This document shows, one piece after another, positions 35,430 through 47,056 of a DNA stretch of 64,000 bases. Location of the stretch: NCBI GenBank assembly GCA_002224055.1, contig AZLU01000043.1:54319-118318 (forward strand), in the 5' to 3' direction. The DNA comes from Pezizomycotina sp. ARF18. Its lineage: Eukaryota; Ascomycota. The notes under the pieces were generated by a model, which was given only the letters and a program-made list of their open reading frames with translations, did not search any database and was not told the origin of the DNA. The translations under genes were made by a program, and so were the position numbers. Numbering within the stretch: position 1 is the first letter of the stretch; each line of letters starts with the position of its first letter.

Positions 35430-37694
35430 ATGACGGTCGTCACCAACTATCCGAAGAACCTGCTATCGCCAGGGATAGGTGTTGGAATTGTTGGTCTACG
35501 ACCACACCAACACCAGGAGCTGCCCTCTCCCACGATGTCAATCATAAAAGCTGAGGAGATCCGAGTCAGCAAGGGAATTCCCAAACCGAGGATCCGCGCT
35601 ACACCGAGATCCTACTTTCGATCACGGCCTGCACAAACTGCTGGGAGACGGCCAGCCACACCAACCCCACCTGTCCGAAACCCAAGAATACGCTCGCCGA
35701 GGCCGACGGCATCAGGTACGCCAAGGGCATTGTCGCTCGCCGGCTGGAAGGAGAAGTTGGAAGCGCACGGATTGTTCCGCTTTCCGGTGGTAAAGCTTCC
35801 CAGAATGCCTCTGGCAGGCGCGGCATCGCAGCCCGCGAGAGGGAGATACTGAGGGTCTCGGAGGCCCTGCCGTCTCGAACCGCAGCGCGGGGTTTGTTAG
35901 GGACGGCAATCCGGGACCGCCGCTCCGCCACCTGCAGTATCGTGCCGTCAGGAACGTCGCCAACGCCCGGGAACCTTGCTACACCTCACAACAATCCGGC
36001 CATTGTCATTCAGAAGAACCCGGTCCAAGATGCAATACCGGCGGGCGTGTTCATAGGTTAACGACGCTGCTGGAACTGCTGGGGCGTCAATCATCTCGTT
36101 CATGCTTGCCCGAAGCCGAGGCTTCGTTTCTGTGATGCTGAGCGTTTGAGGATCGAGTTGAACCTTCCAAACCGACGAATCCGCAATACGACTGGATTCT
36201 TCTACAGAATAGCTGCAACGAACTGCTGGGCTTCTTACGAGCATGATGCGGCGGATTGTCCTAATCCTCAACTTTCTGTCAGTGCTCAGGAGCAGCTGAG
36301 GACAAAAGGGGTATTCCGCTCATGCACCACTGGATCGACATACTTAAGTCAAACGGATTGCGTCCAATCGGCACTAACGATCGCCGTGCGGTCCAAATCA
36401 CTCCAATCAGCGGGATGGCGAATCAAGTACAGCTTGAAGAAGAGCTCTTCTACAACACGAGCTGGAAGTACTACGATCCGCACCTCTCTTCCTCGGAAGA
36501 CGAAGGTAAACAAGGCGAAGACAAGAAACCAAAGCCGGAACCAACCATTACGCTCCCCGGAGGCGTTAGTTGAAGATAAGCGAACTCCCCACGGACGATG
36601 TGGATAAGTGGAACGCGATTTTTAGTAAGAAGATTGCCGTTCAGAAAGAAGGTCGATGAGTTCGTTCAAGCGCCGGAGGCGCCGACGAGTTCTCAGAAGG
36701 AAATGATTGAAAAGTTGCTGCTGGAAATAAGCAGGAAACACTACAAACCATCACAAGCACCCGAGCGTCGCGGGGTGTTATCAACAGGTTCTGGGAAACG
36801 AAGATTGGGACAAACTAATGCCCGTCTCACGAGGAATGTCATACATGCAGCATCAAACTGAGGGTTGGAAAAGGAGAATCCTCAGCCCGCTTTGGAAAAG
36901 TCGCCAATATTCCGAAGCAGCAGCTCCCGTTCCTCAGACTGATAGTCCGCTCAACCTTTTCAATCTCAAGCGGCCGAAAAGACGATGTCAATCAGGCGCA
37001 CCAGGAAACTCAATCCGATAAACCTCAGCCCACCGAAAAGGACAACATCACTCAGCCTACTCCATCTAATGAGCCCTTCAACCTGCACCTGCTGAAGAAG
37101 CCTCTGTTGCCACTCCCATGAATCAAAAGCTCTTCAAGGGCTGAAAATGGGACTGAACGCGAAGCCAGGCGCCAAGAACGCGAAGCCCGCAAGCAAGCTA
37201 GAATGCAGGTACACTTGCAACGCGGCAAATTAGCCATCGAACGAGTAGATCGTTTTACGGAGAAACTGCACGCGGCGATCGTTACTTACGGTGCTGATTT
37301 GGGTCGCGCGGATAAGCCTTCGGAGAAGAAGCCGGCGGTCGAACAGGATATAGGCTTTCGGATGAGGAGTCGGAGACTAAGCGAACATATCGTCAAAGCC
37401 CACCCGAAGAACATGGATCCCTCCGAAGCCCGTCGAAGCTTCGAACCTTCATGGACTCGGTCACCATACCGAAGTCGTTCAACTCTCCAGTCCTCATCCG
37501 GCGCCTTCGCCGCGTTGGAGATGCGGGTTATAGGCCTACCCTTGCTGCTCTTAGAAAGCCTAAGGCCGATATCGAGCAGTTCTAATAATTCGAAAGCCAA
37601 GACTTCGGAGGTCTTCAATTTGGTCAATCTGAAGGAACCTGTCAACAACTTGGAAAAGGCCGGCGGTTACTGTCCGTCTCATTTCCTTTGTTGA
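35430..37694 (+). CDS. NCW zinc-knuckle protein H (4 knuckles, helical C-terminus)
   Basis: The start is the ATG at 35430 (MTVVTNYPKN). Knuckles start at about 35480 (C-W-N-C-W-S-T-T), 35630 (C-T-N-C-W-E-T-A-S-H), 36068 (C-W-N-C-W-G-V-N-H) and about 36213 (N-C-W-A-S-Y-E-H, first Cys unclear). The tails KAEEIRVSKGIP, EADGIRYAKGI, DAERLRIELNLP and AQEQLR follow each. After the fourth module comes LMHHWIDILKSNGLRP, then a long charged, probably disordered region, and near 37160-37290 an Arg/Glu-rich helix (EREARRQEREARKQARM and AIERVDRFTEKLHAAI). The stop is at 37694. Several frame changes occur. Confidence 0.72.
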
Positions 37695-37974
37695 ATTCGG
37701 AGGCTACAAGGATGACTACTACGATTTCCTTATTTAGAAAGTTGCACTTTGTCCTTTTTTTCTACGGCAATTGGTAGAAGCTGGTTTTTTATTATTATTA
37801 TTGTTGTCATTTTTCAAGAATCGTTTCTTTGGAGATGAACAGGAAAAAATAGGGACTTTCATGTTTCTTCTTATCTTTTGTTGCTTTTCGCTACTAACGG
37901 GAAATCTATTTCTATTGGAAGAAAGTCATTATAGGTTTAATAGCACTAGAAGCTGCACACTCCAAGACATATAT

Positions 37975-38014
<40 letters not shown>

Positions 38015-39011
38015 AGATAGATCTTTCATCATTCTAATCAGTAATCCAATTTTTCCGTGTGAACTCACCCCTGTAGGCTCGTATTTGTGACATGAATTCC
38101 TTTTGCTTTTGTCTCTTCTTTCAAATTTTTCTTTTTCTAGACGGACTTCACCAGTTTTGACTGTGTCGGCGGGTGAAATTTTTTTTTTTTTTTTTTTTGC
38201 TCTTCGCCTTCAAGTTCTGTCCCCCTTCCAGGCACATCTAAAAAAAGGAAATGTTCAACTTTTTGTAGCAAGTTTTTCCTTGCCTTTCTCTTGTGTGCGG
38301 ATAGATAAATGTGATAAAAAGGGAATAAAAGAAGAAAGGGATGCCCGTATGCCCTCGAGGCGCTCCCAGAATGTGTATACCCTCGACGTAACCAAATACC
38401 TCCACGCAAAATGGAGGAAAAATTTCCTCTGAATCAAAGGAAGCAGTGCGAAGATGGTGCGACATTTCGCGGTACTGTAATGTTTCCAAGGTCACTCCCG
38501 TAGAAAAGCAATCTCGGCTCGAGGTGACTCAAGATATTAGTACTAAGAGTAGAACTACATAACAATATCTGTTTCGATGGATAGATGGCAAAAAAAAAAA
38601 AGGCAGGAGCAAGAAGTCTGTAACAACCTAGAATCTCCACAAAGGGCTCATCTTGAGCACCTGTGACGAAGTCAATGAGAAGATGAGCTGGCATAGTACA
38701 CGTCGGGAAAGTAAGAAGATGCGCTGGGAATGCGTGCAACCAAATTATTAGTCCTCATGTATCCTGATAGGACGATTCACCCTTACATTAGAGATTCTGG
38801 TAGAGGAGCGCGAAAGTATAGGCCCACTTTGAACAACATTGGCGCTGGTCGAGCCGGCGCAGTTATACATGAAGTAGACTTAGAACGATAAAGGGAGTCC
38901 CGGCGCAACGAATTATTTATATGCACGTTTCCTTCCGGCCTTATGAGCATACAGGATCGACAATTATTATGAAAAACAATGGCGATGAACCTTAACTCCT
39001 TTGTATCAAAA

Positions 39012-39044
<33 letters not shown>

Positions 39045-40319
39045 GGAAGGCTTCACAACGCGTATTCTCGCACGGGTTGTGATCGTAGAACGTGTAAAAC
39101 TCCAAATACCCAACAGGTAGAAAATGCAATCAGTCGTTCGGATCGAAACTTCTTGGCAAAAACAAAAAACAAAAAAGAAAACAAACGCCTTTAAAAGACT
39201 CCTCCGCCTTCCTCCCTTCCTCTGAATGTCGCATCCCTTTTTCCGTCAGCTCATGTTTCCAGCTCCTATCCAAAAATAGGTTTCCCCGGCGCTCCAACGC
39301 GGCACGTACATCTTGAATTGGAGCAATGAAATGACAATGCACCCCTCCCATATCGGAAAAGATAAGGCATATTGCTTCATGTATCCAAATAGAATTACCA
39401 AGAAAACGATTAAATATTCTTAAATCGAAATAAGGATCAAGAAGCGCTATTTCATGGTCTATTCAACGCTCTCATGTATTAATCGAGATCTGTTTCGCAG
39501 GGAGAACAAAATCACACATGTAAATAGCAAAGCTTTAAAGAAGGGAATGGATCGAAGAGATAAACGTACCATATTAATTACACCTTAATAGTATCGTTAT
39601 GCTCTATTTCGTGAAGTTTGACAGAGATCTGAGCCGCCAAAATATTCATCATCAAAAAGTCATTTTAGAACAACCAGTTATCTTGCTAGCTCCTTTGTTT
39701 TTTTTTTTTTTTTTTTTTTCCCGCTTCAACTTCGGCACATGTCGTTATGAGATTCGTTCTAATTTCAATCCCAAACTGTTTTTATTCTACGTGGACCACG
39801 AATATATTGATGTCTGGGTCCCAGATCGACGTGTTTGCAAATTTAGTCGCTATGATCAAATCTTACGCTGAGCCTTTTGGGGAAGAGTCGCAGCGGATAT
39901 ATTTAAAGCTTAAATGGTTCTATTATCCCGAAAATTACATTCTAATAGTGCTATTACTTGGTAAACGGCCAACCAAGCTAGCAGAAATTAAACGCCTTCT
40001 TAAGTAGCTTTGCAAAGAACTCATCTAATTTGGAATCGTTTAAACCCGTATTGCTCAAACAAGGGTGGGGTTTTTTTTTTTTTTTTTTTTTTTCTTCAAT
40101 TGCAAATCCACCTCCTAAAGGTTTTCTCCTCTGAAGCGGAATTTTTCTCAAACAAGCAACCTCACTAAAGATACAACATGCTAACCAATTGCTTATATTA
40201 ATTACTACAACGACTACGTACTTACGTCGCCTTCTCCATCGCTATACAAAACACAAAACCTTTACGCATGCAAGCAACAGAAGTAATGTAAGGGGTGCAA
40301 AAAAACACACACCACTCAT
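37695..40319. other. intergenic H-I with long homopolymers and repeat copy 2
   Basis: About 2.6 kb without a supported gene. It contains a 35-base A run (37979-38013), a 31-base A run (39013-39043), T runs near 38179-38198, 39700-39719 and 40071-40093, and the second copy of the 85-base repeat (38246-38331). An open frame at 39747-40007 has no recognisable features. Confidence 0.5.
38246..38331 (+). repeat. 85-base dispersed repeat, copy 2
   Basis: Near-identical to 21671-21756 with a few small indels. It lies about 550 bases past the stop of gene H. Similarity ends abruptly on both sides. Confidence 0.8.
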
Positions 40320-41666
40320 GAACAGATCACGCGAGGAGACGCAGCCCGGACGCCATGCCGCGAACGCCGCCGCCCACAACGCTCCGGCGCCTGCTGGAAC
40401 TGCTTCTCCCCACACACCAAACTAAGGAATGAGGAGCGCGCCGCCTCACCATGCGCCAAAATGAGGACCTCAGGCTCCAGCTAGGTGCGCCGTTCCCCTG
40501 TGGCGACTACTACGACGTCATCTACGGCGCACTCTGCTGCCACAACTACTCGGATACGACGGAGCACGGAGCTAAAGATTGCAGCGAACCACAATTGTCT
40601 ATGAACGAAGGAGCAATTACGAAGGGGGAAAGAATCCGCTGTCGCCTCATTGGGCTGGTCTGCTTTGGGAACAAGGTGGAGATCGTGGAAAGGCGACGAT
40701 GGGACGCAGTCTGAACATGGCGGAGGGGTTTACACGAACTGCTGGTCGGATGAGCACCGGACGAAATTATACCAGATGTTTACAGAACTATGGCTCAAAA
40801 GAAAAAGCTTCGAAAGGAGTTGGAAATGCCGATCCCGCACAGAAGTACGAAGAGGCTGTTAGGAGGAACTGCACTTGCTTTAATTCCTGGAGACGACAGA
40901 TCATAAAGCTTCAACTTGTCCGAAACCGCCGTGTACGAACAATCGAGGATAGGCTGCGGAGGAGCATGGAGTTTCCGCTGTGCTGTGTTGTGGAAAGCGG
41001 TGTTGCGGGATTCCTCTAGGATGCTTTCGGGGGTTTCGACGGGGAAATAAAGATTGCTGGAGGAAGGGATGCGGAGTGGAAGGATGGCGGAGGACGGCGG
41101 AGAATGAGGACGGCGGAGAATAAAACCGGGGGTAGTTGCGGAAGTCCTGGTGCTGTTGCGATTCATCGAGACGGTCCTATCTCAAAGGAGATTATTAGTG
41201 AATGAAATCCAGTTCGGACGAATCGGACTTGATTCTCATCGACGTGCCAAACTCTTGCTCTTTTTTCCAGAAAGGGCAAACAATTCCCGCCACGGCAATA
41301 ATTTCCACTCACCTCTCCCATACGCGACGATGTAGAACTCGTCGATGAAGAAGTATCATTCGCGGAGATCGGAGTCTCCTCCGGGAATGCACTGAAAGAA
41401 GCCAGCACCTCGATTCAAGATACCGTCACTCAATTGTCTGAAGGTCTAGACGCTGCTTTATGCGCACTGTGCGCGTTCCGCGATGATCTTGCCAAAGGGA
41501 ATAATGCAAAGCAAACTTCTAGAAGCGAGTGGAATGGCAGTCTTCGCCATGCTGCAAGACTGCAACGCCAATATCAAAATTTAGAACACGCCGTGCATTC
41601 GGGAAGGGCATGGGGAGTTTTCAGGATCATCTGGAGGAGATTCGCCACCTGATAGAAGACAATTGA
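40320..41666 (+). pseudogene. NCW zinc-knuckle locus I (4 degenerate knuckles, coiled coil)
   Basis: The likely start is the ATG at 40320 (MNRSREETQPGR). Knuckles start at about 40392 (C-W-N-C-F), about 40534 (C-H-N-Y in place of N-C), about 40727 (Y-T-N-C-W, first Cys replaced) and about 40875 (C-F-N-S-W, second Cys replaced). At least three of the four modules lack a metal ligand, although the tail of module 1 (NEDLRLQLGAPFP) is intact. Near 41209-41256 is SSSDESDLILIDVPN, which resembles a SUMO-interaction motif. A coiled coil follows (ALKEASTSIQDTVTQLSEGLDAAL), and the end reads FQDHLEEIRHLIEDN with the stop at 41664-41666. It is probably decaying, or has lost zinc binding. Frame changes are frequent. 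Confidence 0.6.
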
Positions 41667-42429
41667 GATCCAGATTGAGCATGGATGGGGTATCTTATGG
41701 GAGATAGCTTTCGATATTACACTTCATATCCGAGTTCTCTCGCTTTGCTCATAATTTATTTAAAAATCACACAATGCTATAATTAATTCCGATAGAAAAC
41801 ATTTATCGCTTTACAAATAAAATCGAGAACACTCAATCAACAAAACACAGAGGAAACGTTGCGCAATTAATCCGCCTCCAAAAAAAGTAACACCCCGATC
41901 ACGCGATGTGGAAACGAAGCTGAGTATTATCTGGGGTCGTTGTTGGGGATATAGTGATAGCGGAACAAGCAAGATCTCGTGTCATCTCAAGAAGAGACAT
42001 CGGACAGTTGGATGTTAAGTTTCAAAAGACGTCGCACTGTGGCAGGTATTACGGGACGGCCCGTCGGACATTGTCCTCCCCTCAGGAGTTTAATACAATC
42101 CAAATTGCGTCAATTCACTCGCGATTCACTCGCGATCCCTTTCGTGAAACAAAAAATCACGACATTCACTGTTTTCAGTATTTTCTACGCGAGGGATATT
42201 TTACATCCAATATCAATTAAGTTATGCGAAGGAGCAACTATGCAAGGAGACCTCTGCAAGAAATAAAACCAGGTCGGATCTAAACCAGCGTGGTGTATCT
42301 ATTTATTTAAAGCCTTCTAATATCCTCGCGACAAACTGAATTCTCCAACGCTCGAGTTTCCCCCTTCGACGACCGTCGTTCCTTTATAATATCACAAATT
42401 ATAGTTATCCACAGTCTAGTAAACCCGGC
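41667..42429. other. intergenic I to decarboxylase-like gene
   Basis: AT-rich. A TATA-like TTTATAATA lies near 42381-42390, about 45 bases before the start of the next gene. The open frames at 41954-42266 have no recognisable motif. Confidence 0.5.
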
Positions 42430-43793
42430 ATGGCGATTCTCGCGACTCCTCCGGGAACTGCACCTTCGTGCACATCGACAACGCTCTTTCCCAGCGCGCC
42501 GTAGCTCAATTTGGCGCTGACTTTCTCAAATGGGCGATCGTAGTTCAGCAGCTCGCTGCTTGATCCTTACCCAAACCAACTGGCTCTCTAATTCCAAATC
42601 GCTTTCGCCAATGCCCACCGACAAGCTCCGGAAGACATGGATCGCTACGGCGTCTCCAGTCTCAACGCGTGGCTCCGCTTCATCAACGATAACCTCGTTG
42701 TGTGGATACCTACCGAGGATAACACAGCCCGGAACGTCTATAATCACCTTGTCCTCGAGCATTGGGTTTTAAACCAAGCTCCTGTTGGCGCGCTGCAGAG
42801 TCCGATCGATCCGGCATCATCTGGTAAACCACTCACGCTCCTTTCGCGCTGGATGGTCTGCTTTGCACAATCCATGGGATCACACCTCAGCAGTCTCAAA
42901 GTAACCAACGAGATCGTTGGTAGCTTTAAGAATGCCTACGCGCTCGACTACTACAAGGCCCCTCAGGGCGGGTGGACGTCTATTAACTTTAACGATTTCT
43001 TCTCTCGGGATATAAACCGGAAATACCGCCCTGTTTCTTCGCCGAACGACGATACCATCATTACCGGTCCCGCCGATTCGGTCCTCGATGGCAATGGCCG
43101 ATATCGGCGAAGTCTACTGTCACGTTTAACAGCGGGCCATTTGTCCCGTTCGCACCTAATACGCCTCTTAGAAGGAGACAGGAGATTAACATCAAGGGCG
43201 TTACGTGGAGCATCGACGAACTTCTCGAGACTGGCTCCGCGGGTTTGAAGCAGAAAACCGGCGGTGTAGATCTTAAAGGACTGTTCGCCGGCGGGATATT
43301 CACGCATTCTTTCCTCGGGCCGAATGATTATCATCGCCAGTGGGCGCCGATATCCGGGAAGGTCTTCTACGCGCCGCCGCAGATTCAAGGACAGGTGTAC
43401 CTGCAGGTCGAAAATATACCCGACGCGTCGGGCGTGAAACGGCTCACTCCGTCCGACGCATGACGGGAACGTCATCCACGCTAGCAAGCGAGCGAATAAT
43501 GCGGTCGATTCGCTCGAAGCGCCGGACGAGCCCGGATATCAGTTTTTGCAGACGCGCGGATTGATTATTATCCATAACGATAAAGTAGGTATGTGGCGAT
43601 CATGCCGATCGGTATGGCGCAGGTTTCTTCCGTTGTTTATACGGTGAAGGAAGGGCAGTCGGTTAAGAAAGGGGACGAGATTTCGTACTTCCAGTTCGGA
43701 GGTTCGGACTGTATATTGTTGTTCCAGCGGCAGAGTAACGTGCAGCTCACAGGCAAGGGTTACAAGTATTTGACCGGCAGCAGATTGGGATAG
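42430..43793 (+). CDS. phosphatidylserine decarboxylase-like protein
   Basis: The predicted product is a pyruvoyl-type phosphatidylserine decarboxylase (PSD) family member; such enzymes turn phosphatidylserine into phosphatidylethanolamine after self-cleavage. Visible signatures, in order, are DYYKAPQGGWTSINFNDFFSR-D, matching the family's F-x-S-x2-DFF-x-R region; GPADS; GGIFTHSFLGPNDYHRQWAP, with the conserved D-Y-H-R; GLIIIHN; M-x-Q-V-SSVVYTVKEGQSVKKGDE; and YFQFGGSDCILLF, where F-G-G-S is the self-processing site with the pyruvoyl-forming Ser. About 450 residues, with an N-terminal helical half as in fungal PSD-like proteins. The start is the ATG at 42430, 45 bases after a TATA-like box. 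Two or three single-base frame changes, at least two in C or G doublets, break the frame. It is unrelated to the NCW family. True substrate is unknown. Confidence 0.82.
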
Positions 43794-44593
43794 CTAACCC
43801 CAAGTAGAAACTGAAAATTCGGTTAGAATTAGTAAAAGATCGCGATTTATGTAGCCGTAAAGTGGAATTTTGGTTTCAGGAGCCTATTTCGATCGTCTTA
43901 AAGATAAATCTCAACATGATGAGATAATCTTTCTGAAACTATTCTTCGAGGTTACTGCAGAAAATAGACAATGAATGTATGCACAATATCAGTGTAGTTC
44001 GAGATTTTCTAAACTTTGCTACGATTGCAATGTATCATACTGCTCGACTTAATATTGCTTGTTACTGATGTACTTTTTTGTCGTTAACATTTGATACAGC
44101 TCTACCGTATTATTCCAAGATACGTTGGAATTTTATCTTGAAACTAGAAATCTAACGCATCTTTCCTGTTAACCCACAGAAGTTGTTGTCCTGAGTGGTG
44201 TACCTGCCTATCTAATCGTTACATTTTATCATATCATATTTCTTGTCGTAACATTTACGATATATCACACTGCCTCAAAAATTGATTTTGTATAGTGTGT
44301 GCAGTGGAAACAGCCCGCCAGGCTCATATATTCAAGTTACACTTGGTCATTACAAGAGTTCAATAGTCGAGCTTTTTCTATTGTATTTCAGATAGCGTTA
44401 GTCCGGAAAGAAATACTCTTCCATATAAATCTCCATTTCCTCACAACTACCTTCTAGAACTTGTATGTAATACTAAAGAGAATTTCCTAACCTTCACCGT
44501 ATCTACCAGATTTTCCTATAAAGGATTCTCGACAACAATCAATTACGTTTAACCCCACACGGTCCACATCAAAGCCCAAATCACCTTACCACA
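43794..44593. other. intergenic decarboxylase to SSP1
   Basis: AT-rich spacer. The last 150 bases (CCTTCACC, CACAACTACC, TATAAAGG near 44516) look like the promoter of SSP1. Nothing else is seen. Confidence 0.5.
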
Positions 44594-45170
44594 ATGAAGC
44601 TTGCTGTATTATCACTGCCACTACTCTGATCGCGGCAGCTTCAGCTGGCGTTGCCATGCCAGAGATGGGAGCTCCACGAGTAGCACTCAACATGAGAAAA
44701 TAAAGCCAGGTAGCAGCCGTAAGTCCTTCCTCCCTAACCGTCGTTTTTCCTTAATATATATATATGGCATAATTTAACGCGATTTCCGCTAATCCTGAAA
44801 ATATTTTCTGCTTCAACACAGCCGCTGCAAAGGACGCCGACTGCGTCGAAGGCTCGACTGTAACGCCGTTGCCTATCATGACGGCTTGGTGGGCTGGTGT
44901 GTTCCAGTCACCCCGACCGAATCGGACGGAAAGACATCGTCTCATCACTACCAAAGTTGTGGGAAGACGGGAGACCTCCAAACCGGAGGTTTCTGCAGCC
45001 CATTCGTCCCGTGCTGCGATGGCCAAGGCACTGGCGTAAGAGGTATAGACCAGCACCGGACGATTTGCTGTTGATCGGCTGGAGCAGGATTGTGCACGAC
45101 GCTTGATAAGTATACCATTGATTACTACTTGGATGCTGCCCGCGCAAGCGATAAGCCAGAACTGCATTAG
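44594..45170 (+). CDS. small secreted Cys-rich protein SSP1
   Basis: The ATG at 44594 begins MKLAVL and leads into a hydrophobic, Ala-rich segment (TTLIAAASAGVA) that reads as a signal peptide. A short intron (about 44728-44829) has a GTAAGT donor, CGCTAATCC branch-like site and CAACACAG acceptor. Exon 2 carries DCVEGST, DGLVGWCVP, SCGK, GGFC, PFVPCC and DGQGT, and ends DYYLDAARASDKPELH before TAG at 45168. The Cys spacing and the words DGLVG-x-CVP, CGK, GGFC and PCC match SSP2 downstream. The frame is interrupted as read. Size, signal peptide and paired Cys fit a secreted, disulphide-bonded apoplastic protein. No known family was recognised. Confidence 0.65.
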
Positions 45171-46313
45171 TGTCTAGTATTCTTCTTATATGACTGGTAT
45201 CGGATTTATTAGAGGAACTCCCGTGGATATAAGACTTGTAAACCTATTTTGCGGTATTTCAGATTCGTGAGTAATGGCGGTTCGGAGTCCGTTAGTTCAT
45301 CAGTTACGCACCACGTAGTTAATGATAATTTTTTACCACTATTCCCATACGGCTTTGCCGTGCCTAGCAGCAATGCAGCACGAAATTTTAAAGTTCCTGT
45401 GAAGCTATCGGAGGTCGGAGTAGCCTTCTGGCTTCGGATAAGGTGCAATATAGCATCGCGCGTTACTTGAGACTTACAGGGTACTGATTAGCCATATAGG
45501 CTAGATATCTACCCGCTTACTCCCAACGGCTATGAAAAGTATCAAGTGCATGATCCTGCCCCTAGGCCCTTTTCATCGTAGTTCGTGTCGATTGACGTTT
45601 TCATTCTGAACTATTGACCTAACGGCTAAGCCGGTTTATGCATTGAATTGTCTGCGGGATACGTTACGCGCTATGGCTCAAAATGATATCAAAAAGTTGG
45701 ATAATCTTTTATCGCATGAACATCCTTAGACCCGAGCCCCATTGCTATATCATTGCCTAAATATACGAATCGTAGTGCTTATCCTCCCCGCCTGTTCGAT
45801 GAAATTGTGATCGTAAAAACATTGCTCTTTGCGCCATATCTCGTTTGCACCGCCCGGGGCGGAACGACCAATTGCAAAAGCTATTTACCCGAAGTCTCTT
45901 TCGAATCGGTAATATAAAATGCTTCCAGCTATTTCAGGCAATGAATGAATAGCTAGCAACCTTCAGCGCTGGTCTATAAAGCTTGTATGGTTCTCCTTGG
46001 CCACGAGCTCATTAGTATCAAAGGCACAGGATACTCTCGCAACTAGCCAGGACTATCGTAATAATACCGTCAATAACCATCTTTCTTGCTCACACCTTCC
46101 AGAATCCTGAAGTATACTGTATTTCAGCCTTTTTTTTTTTTTTTTTTTTTTCTTGTCGGGCTTTTGTTTAATCCCAATTTCAACTCCGATATCTCCTGCA
46201 CTGATTCGATCCTCGGAGAGATCGCAGCTCTGATTATCGTACGGCATCAGACAACCACACACCAAATAAAAAACACGCCCCGATTTTTATCAGTCTTGAC
46301 CAAGTTCACCGCC
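45171..46313. other. intergenic SSP1-SSP2
   Basis: No gene is seen. A T run lies near 46130-46151 and the promoter of SSP2 near its right end. Confidence 0.5.
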
Positions 46314-47056
46314 ATGAGGCTGGCTGCAGTCATCGCTCTCTCTGTTTTAAGCACGGTCGCTGCCGCTGCCCCTGGGACCCCTGTAGTCGGTGTTATCGCG
46401 GCTCCGATACACACAGCGATAAGCCTGCCGAAAGCAAGGTTGACGACCACAAGCCTGGTGGCCACAATGTGAAAGGAGGAAGCGGTCGTAAGTAATTCCC
46501 ATTGTCCACACCCAAGCAGCTTTGCGGCAGCGACGAACCAGATAAAAGCGCAAAAATAGAGCAAATAAATTGCAAAATGCAACGCAAAGTGGCTCATGCC
46601 GGTAGTGTACTTTTTACATTCGCTAACATCGCGCTCTTCCCCTTTTTTTCTTTCTCCAAAAAATAAATTTAGTGCACTGCAAAACAACTAGTGATTGCGT
46701 TCTGGTTCCACCTGCAACCCTATGATCGACCCCGATGACGGGTTAGTGGGCAAATGCGTACCCGACCTTAAAGAACACAACAACAGCTCGGGGGAGCATA
46801 AAGGCTGCGGGAAGAATCCTCCGGTGCTAAGGAGCACGGTATCACGAAGGATGACGGAGGCTTCTGCAACAACTCGGTACCGTGCTGTAACGACAAAGGC
46901 ACAAAAGTCGAAGACGTCACTCCGAAGCACATAGTATGTTTTATAGAATCAAAGGACAAGGGCAAATGCCTCTTTCCGACGCAGGCTCAAATCGACATCG
47001 CCAGGGCGAAGCATATACGGAGAAGCACGGAGGCCGAAGCTAAACTCATCTATTGA
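46314..47056 (+). CDS. small secreted Cys-rich protein SSP2
   Basis: The ATG at 46314 gives MRLAAVIALSVLSTVAAA-APG, a clear signal peptide with a likely cleavage after the Ala run. One intron (about 46490-46672) has a GTAAGT donor, TCGCTAACATC branch site and AATTTAG acceptor. Exon 2 carries SDC, GSTCNP, DGLVGKCVPDLKEH, GCGKN, KDDGGFC, VPCCNDKGTKV, IVCF and KGKC, and ends RRSTEAEAKLIY before TGA at 47054. About 160 residues when assembled, with about nine Cys. It shares order and words with SSP1, so the two are tandem paralogues about 1.1 kb apart on the same strand. The frame is interrupted as read. Likely secreted; role unknown, effector candidate by features only. Confidence 0.68.

Noticed and set aside
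37979-38013. Poly(A) tail of a retroposed SINE
   Set aside because: No repeated body or target-site duplication was found next to the run.
39747-40007. 86-codon open frame as a gene
   Set aside because: It has no conserved motif, no plausible promoter signal, and lies next to a long T run in AT-rich DNA.
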